Positions 63,579-64,000 of a DNA stretch of 64,000 nucleotides are shown piece by piece. Location of the stretch: the NCBI RefSeq assembly GCF_001571775.1, contig NZ_LRVM01000003.1, positions 186,001 to 250,000 of the forward strand, written 5' to 3'. The first letter of the stretch is position 1. Each line of letters starts with the position of its first letter. A model generated the notes under the pieces. The model worked only from the letters and a program-made list of their open reading frames with translations, was not told the origin of the DNA and did not search any database. The stretch is from Anaerotignum neopropionicum (lineage in GTDB: Bacteria > Bacillota > Clostridia > Lachnospirales > Anaerotignaceae). The position numbers and the translations under genes were made by a program.

Positions 63579-64000
63579 ATGTCCGCCATTAAAAGATCAA
63601 TTGTTGACAATCGGATCATCCCAGAGCTTGGAGATATGCCCATCAACCAAATCACACCGAACACGCTAAGACAGTTTAATAATAAGCTCCTAGAAACTAA
63701 TGAATACAGCAATTTATATTTAAAAAAAGTGAATGGCCAAATATCATGCATATTTAATTTTGCAGTTCGTTATTACAACCTATCCTCAAATCCTTGTAAA
63801 ATATACGAAAGGATACAAGGCAAACCAAAAGCAGATATACAATTCTGGACATTAGATGAATATAAAAAATTCATTGAATCCGTAAAAGACCCTGAGTACA
63901 AATTAGCCTTTGAGATATTATTCTGGACAGGAATGCGTTCCGAGGAACTGTTAGCACTCACTGTTGGAGATATTGACCTAATTAAGAAAGAAATATCTAT
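63579..64000 (+). CDS. Tyrosine recombinase (phage/transposon integrase), N-terminally truncated and cut by the window edge
   Basis: A frame open from an ATG at 63579 to the window end; a stop lies just upstream (TGA at about 63558). It encodes core-binding-domain sequence (VDNRIIPELGDMPINQIT, FNFAVRYYNLSSNPCKIYER) followed by the start of the catalytic domain, with the first active-site Arg in FWTGMRSEELLALTVGDIDL. The usual ~60-residue arm-binding N terminus is missing, so this is a truncated or decayed copy, or begins in another frame upstream. No ribosome site was seen. It marks the edge of an integrative element. Confidence 0.8.
   Translation, partial: MSAIKRSIVDNRIIPELGDMPINQITPNTLRQFNNKLLETNEYSNLYLKKVNGQISCIFNFAVRYYNLSSNPCKIYERIQGKPKADIQFWTLDEYKKFIESVKDPEYKLAFEILFWTGMRSEELLALTVGDIDLIKKEIS

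Noticed and set aside
63491-63751. 86-residue minus-strand ORF
   Set aside because: Most of it is antisense to the integrase core domain, and no ribosome site was identified.

Overview
The window is a low-GC, AT-rich chromosomal segment from an endospore-forming anaerobic member of the Clostridia. The overall look is Lachnospirales-like, but the genus cannot be fixed from sequence alone. Evidence for this includes spoVB, a SpoVD-type penicillin-binding protein, a cysteine-rich protein behind a sigma-K-like promoter, a meso-DAP-type MurE, T-box and glycine-riboswitch leaders, strong purine-rich ribosome binding sites, and short-form ProS. Most genes from 5.4 to 55.5 kb lie on the minus strand.

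Layout. 0-5.3 kb: proS, a small coiled-coil protein, a split UxaA-family dehydratase with a VOC protein, a frameshifted HXXEE membrane gene and a MarR regulator. 5.4-6.8 kb: a small membrane protein and an ApbE flavin transferase. 6.9-16 kb: a ten-gene Mrp/Mbh-type cation/proton antiporter operon with four large antiporter-like subunits and an MbhE-MrpB fusion. 16.8-28.9 kb: spoVB, an amino-acid permease under a tandem glycine riboswitch, the group PHP-yerC-pcrA-ligA, glyA and a Cys-rich spore-type protein. 29.1-32.4 kb: valS with a T-box leader. 32.5-46.5 kb: the division and cell-wall cluster mraZ-rsmH-ftsL-pbp-spoVD-murE-murF-mraY-murD-ftsW/spoVE. 47.1-55.8 kb: a complete aromatic operon, aroF-tyrA-aroB-aroA-aroC-pheA-aroQ-aminotransferase. 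56-63.3 kb: DUF3892, an rRNA/tRNA methyltransferase, a LUD protein, a UPF0178 protein, malic enzyme, fumarase, a thiamine-binding-like protein and a HAD hydrolase. The right edge enters a truncated tyrosine recombinase, so a mobile element probably starts there.

Regulation is the most interesting layer. The aromatic operon is preceded by an unannotated 22-codon leader peptide containing YFYFY, a 17-bp antiterminator and a 15-bp terminator. This is a textbook ribosome-mediated Phe/Tyr attenuator, in a group where T-boxes usually do this job. mraZ has four 10-bp-phased operator repeats directly downstream of its promoter. The SpoVD-type gene has its Shine-Dalgarno inside a long hairpin. Between murD and ftsW lies a triplicated ~190-bp unit made of consecutive short hairpins that show compensatory changes between copies, with dispersed relatives at 46.8, 49.9 and 60.7 kb. 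A comparatively GC-rich, pseudoknot-capable block at 57.7 kb has no assigned function.

No rRNA, tRNA or CRISPR array was recognised. Starts were chosen by Shine-Dalgarno position and family length, and several are non-ATG (murD, rsmH, murE, mraY, aroA and one antiporter subunit).
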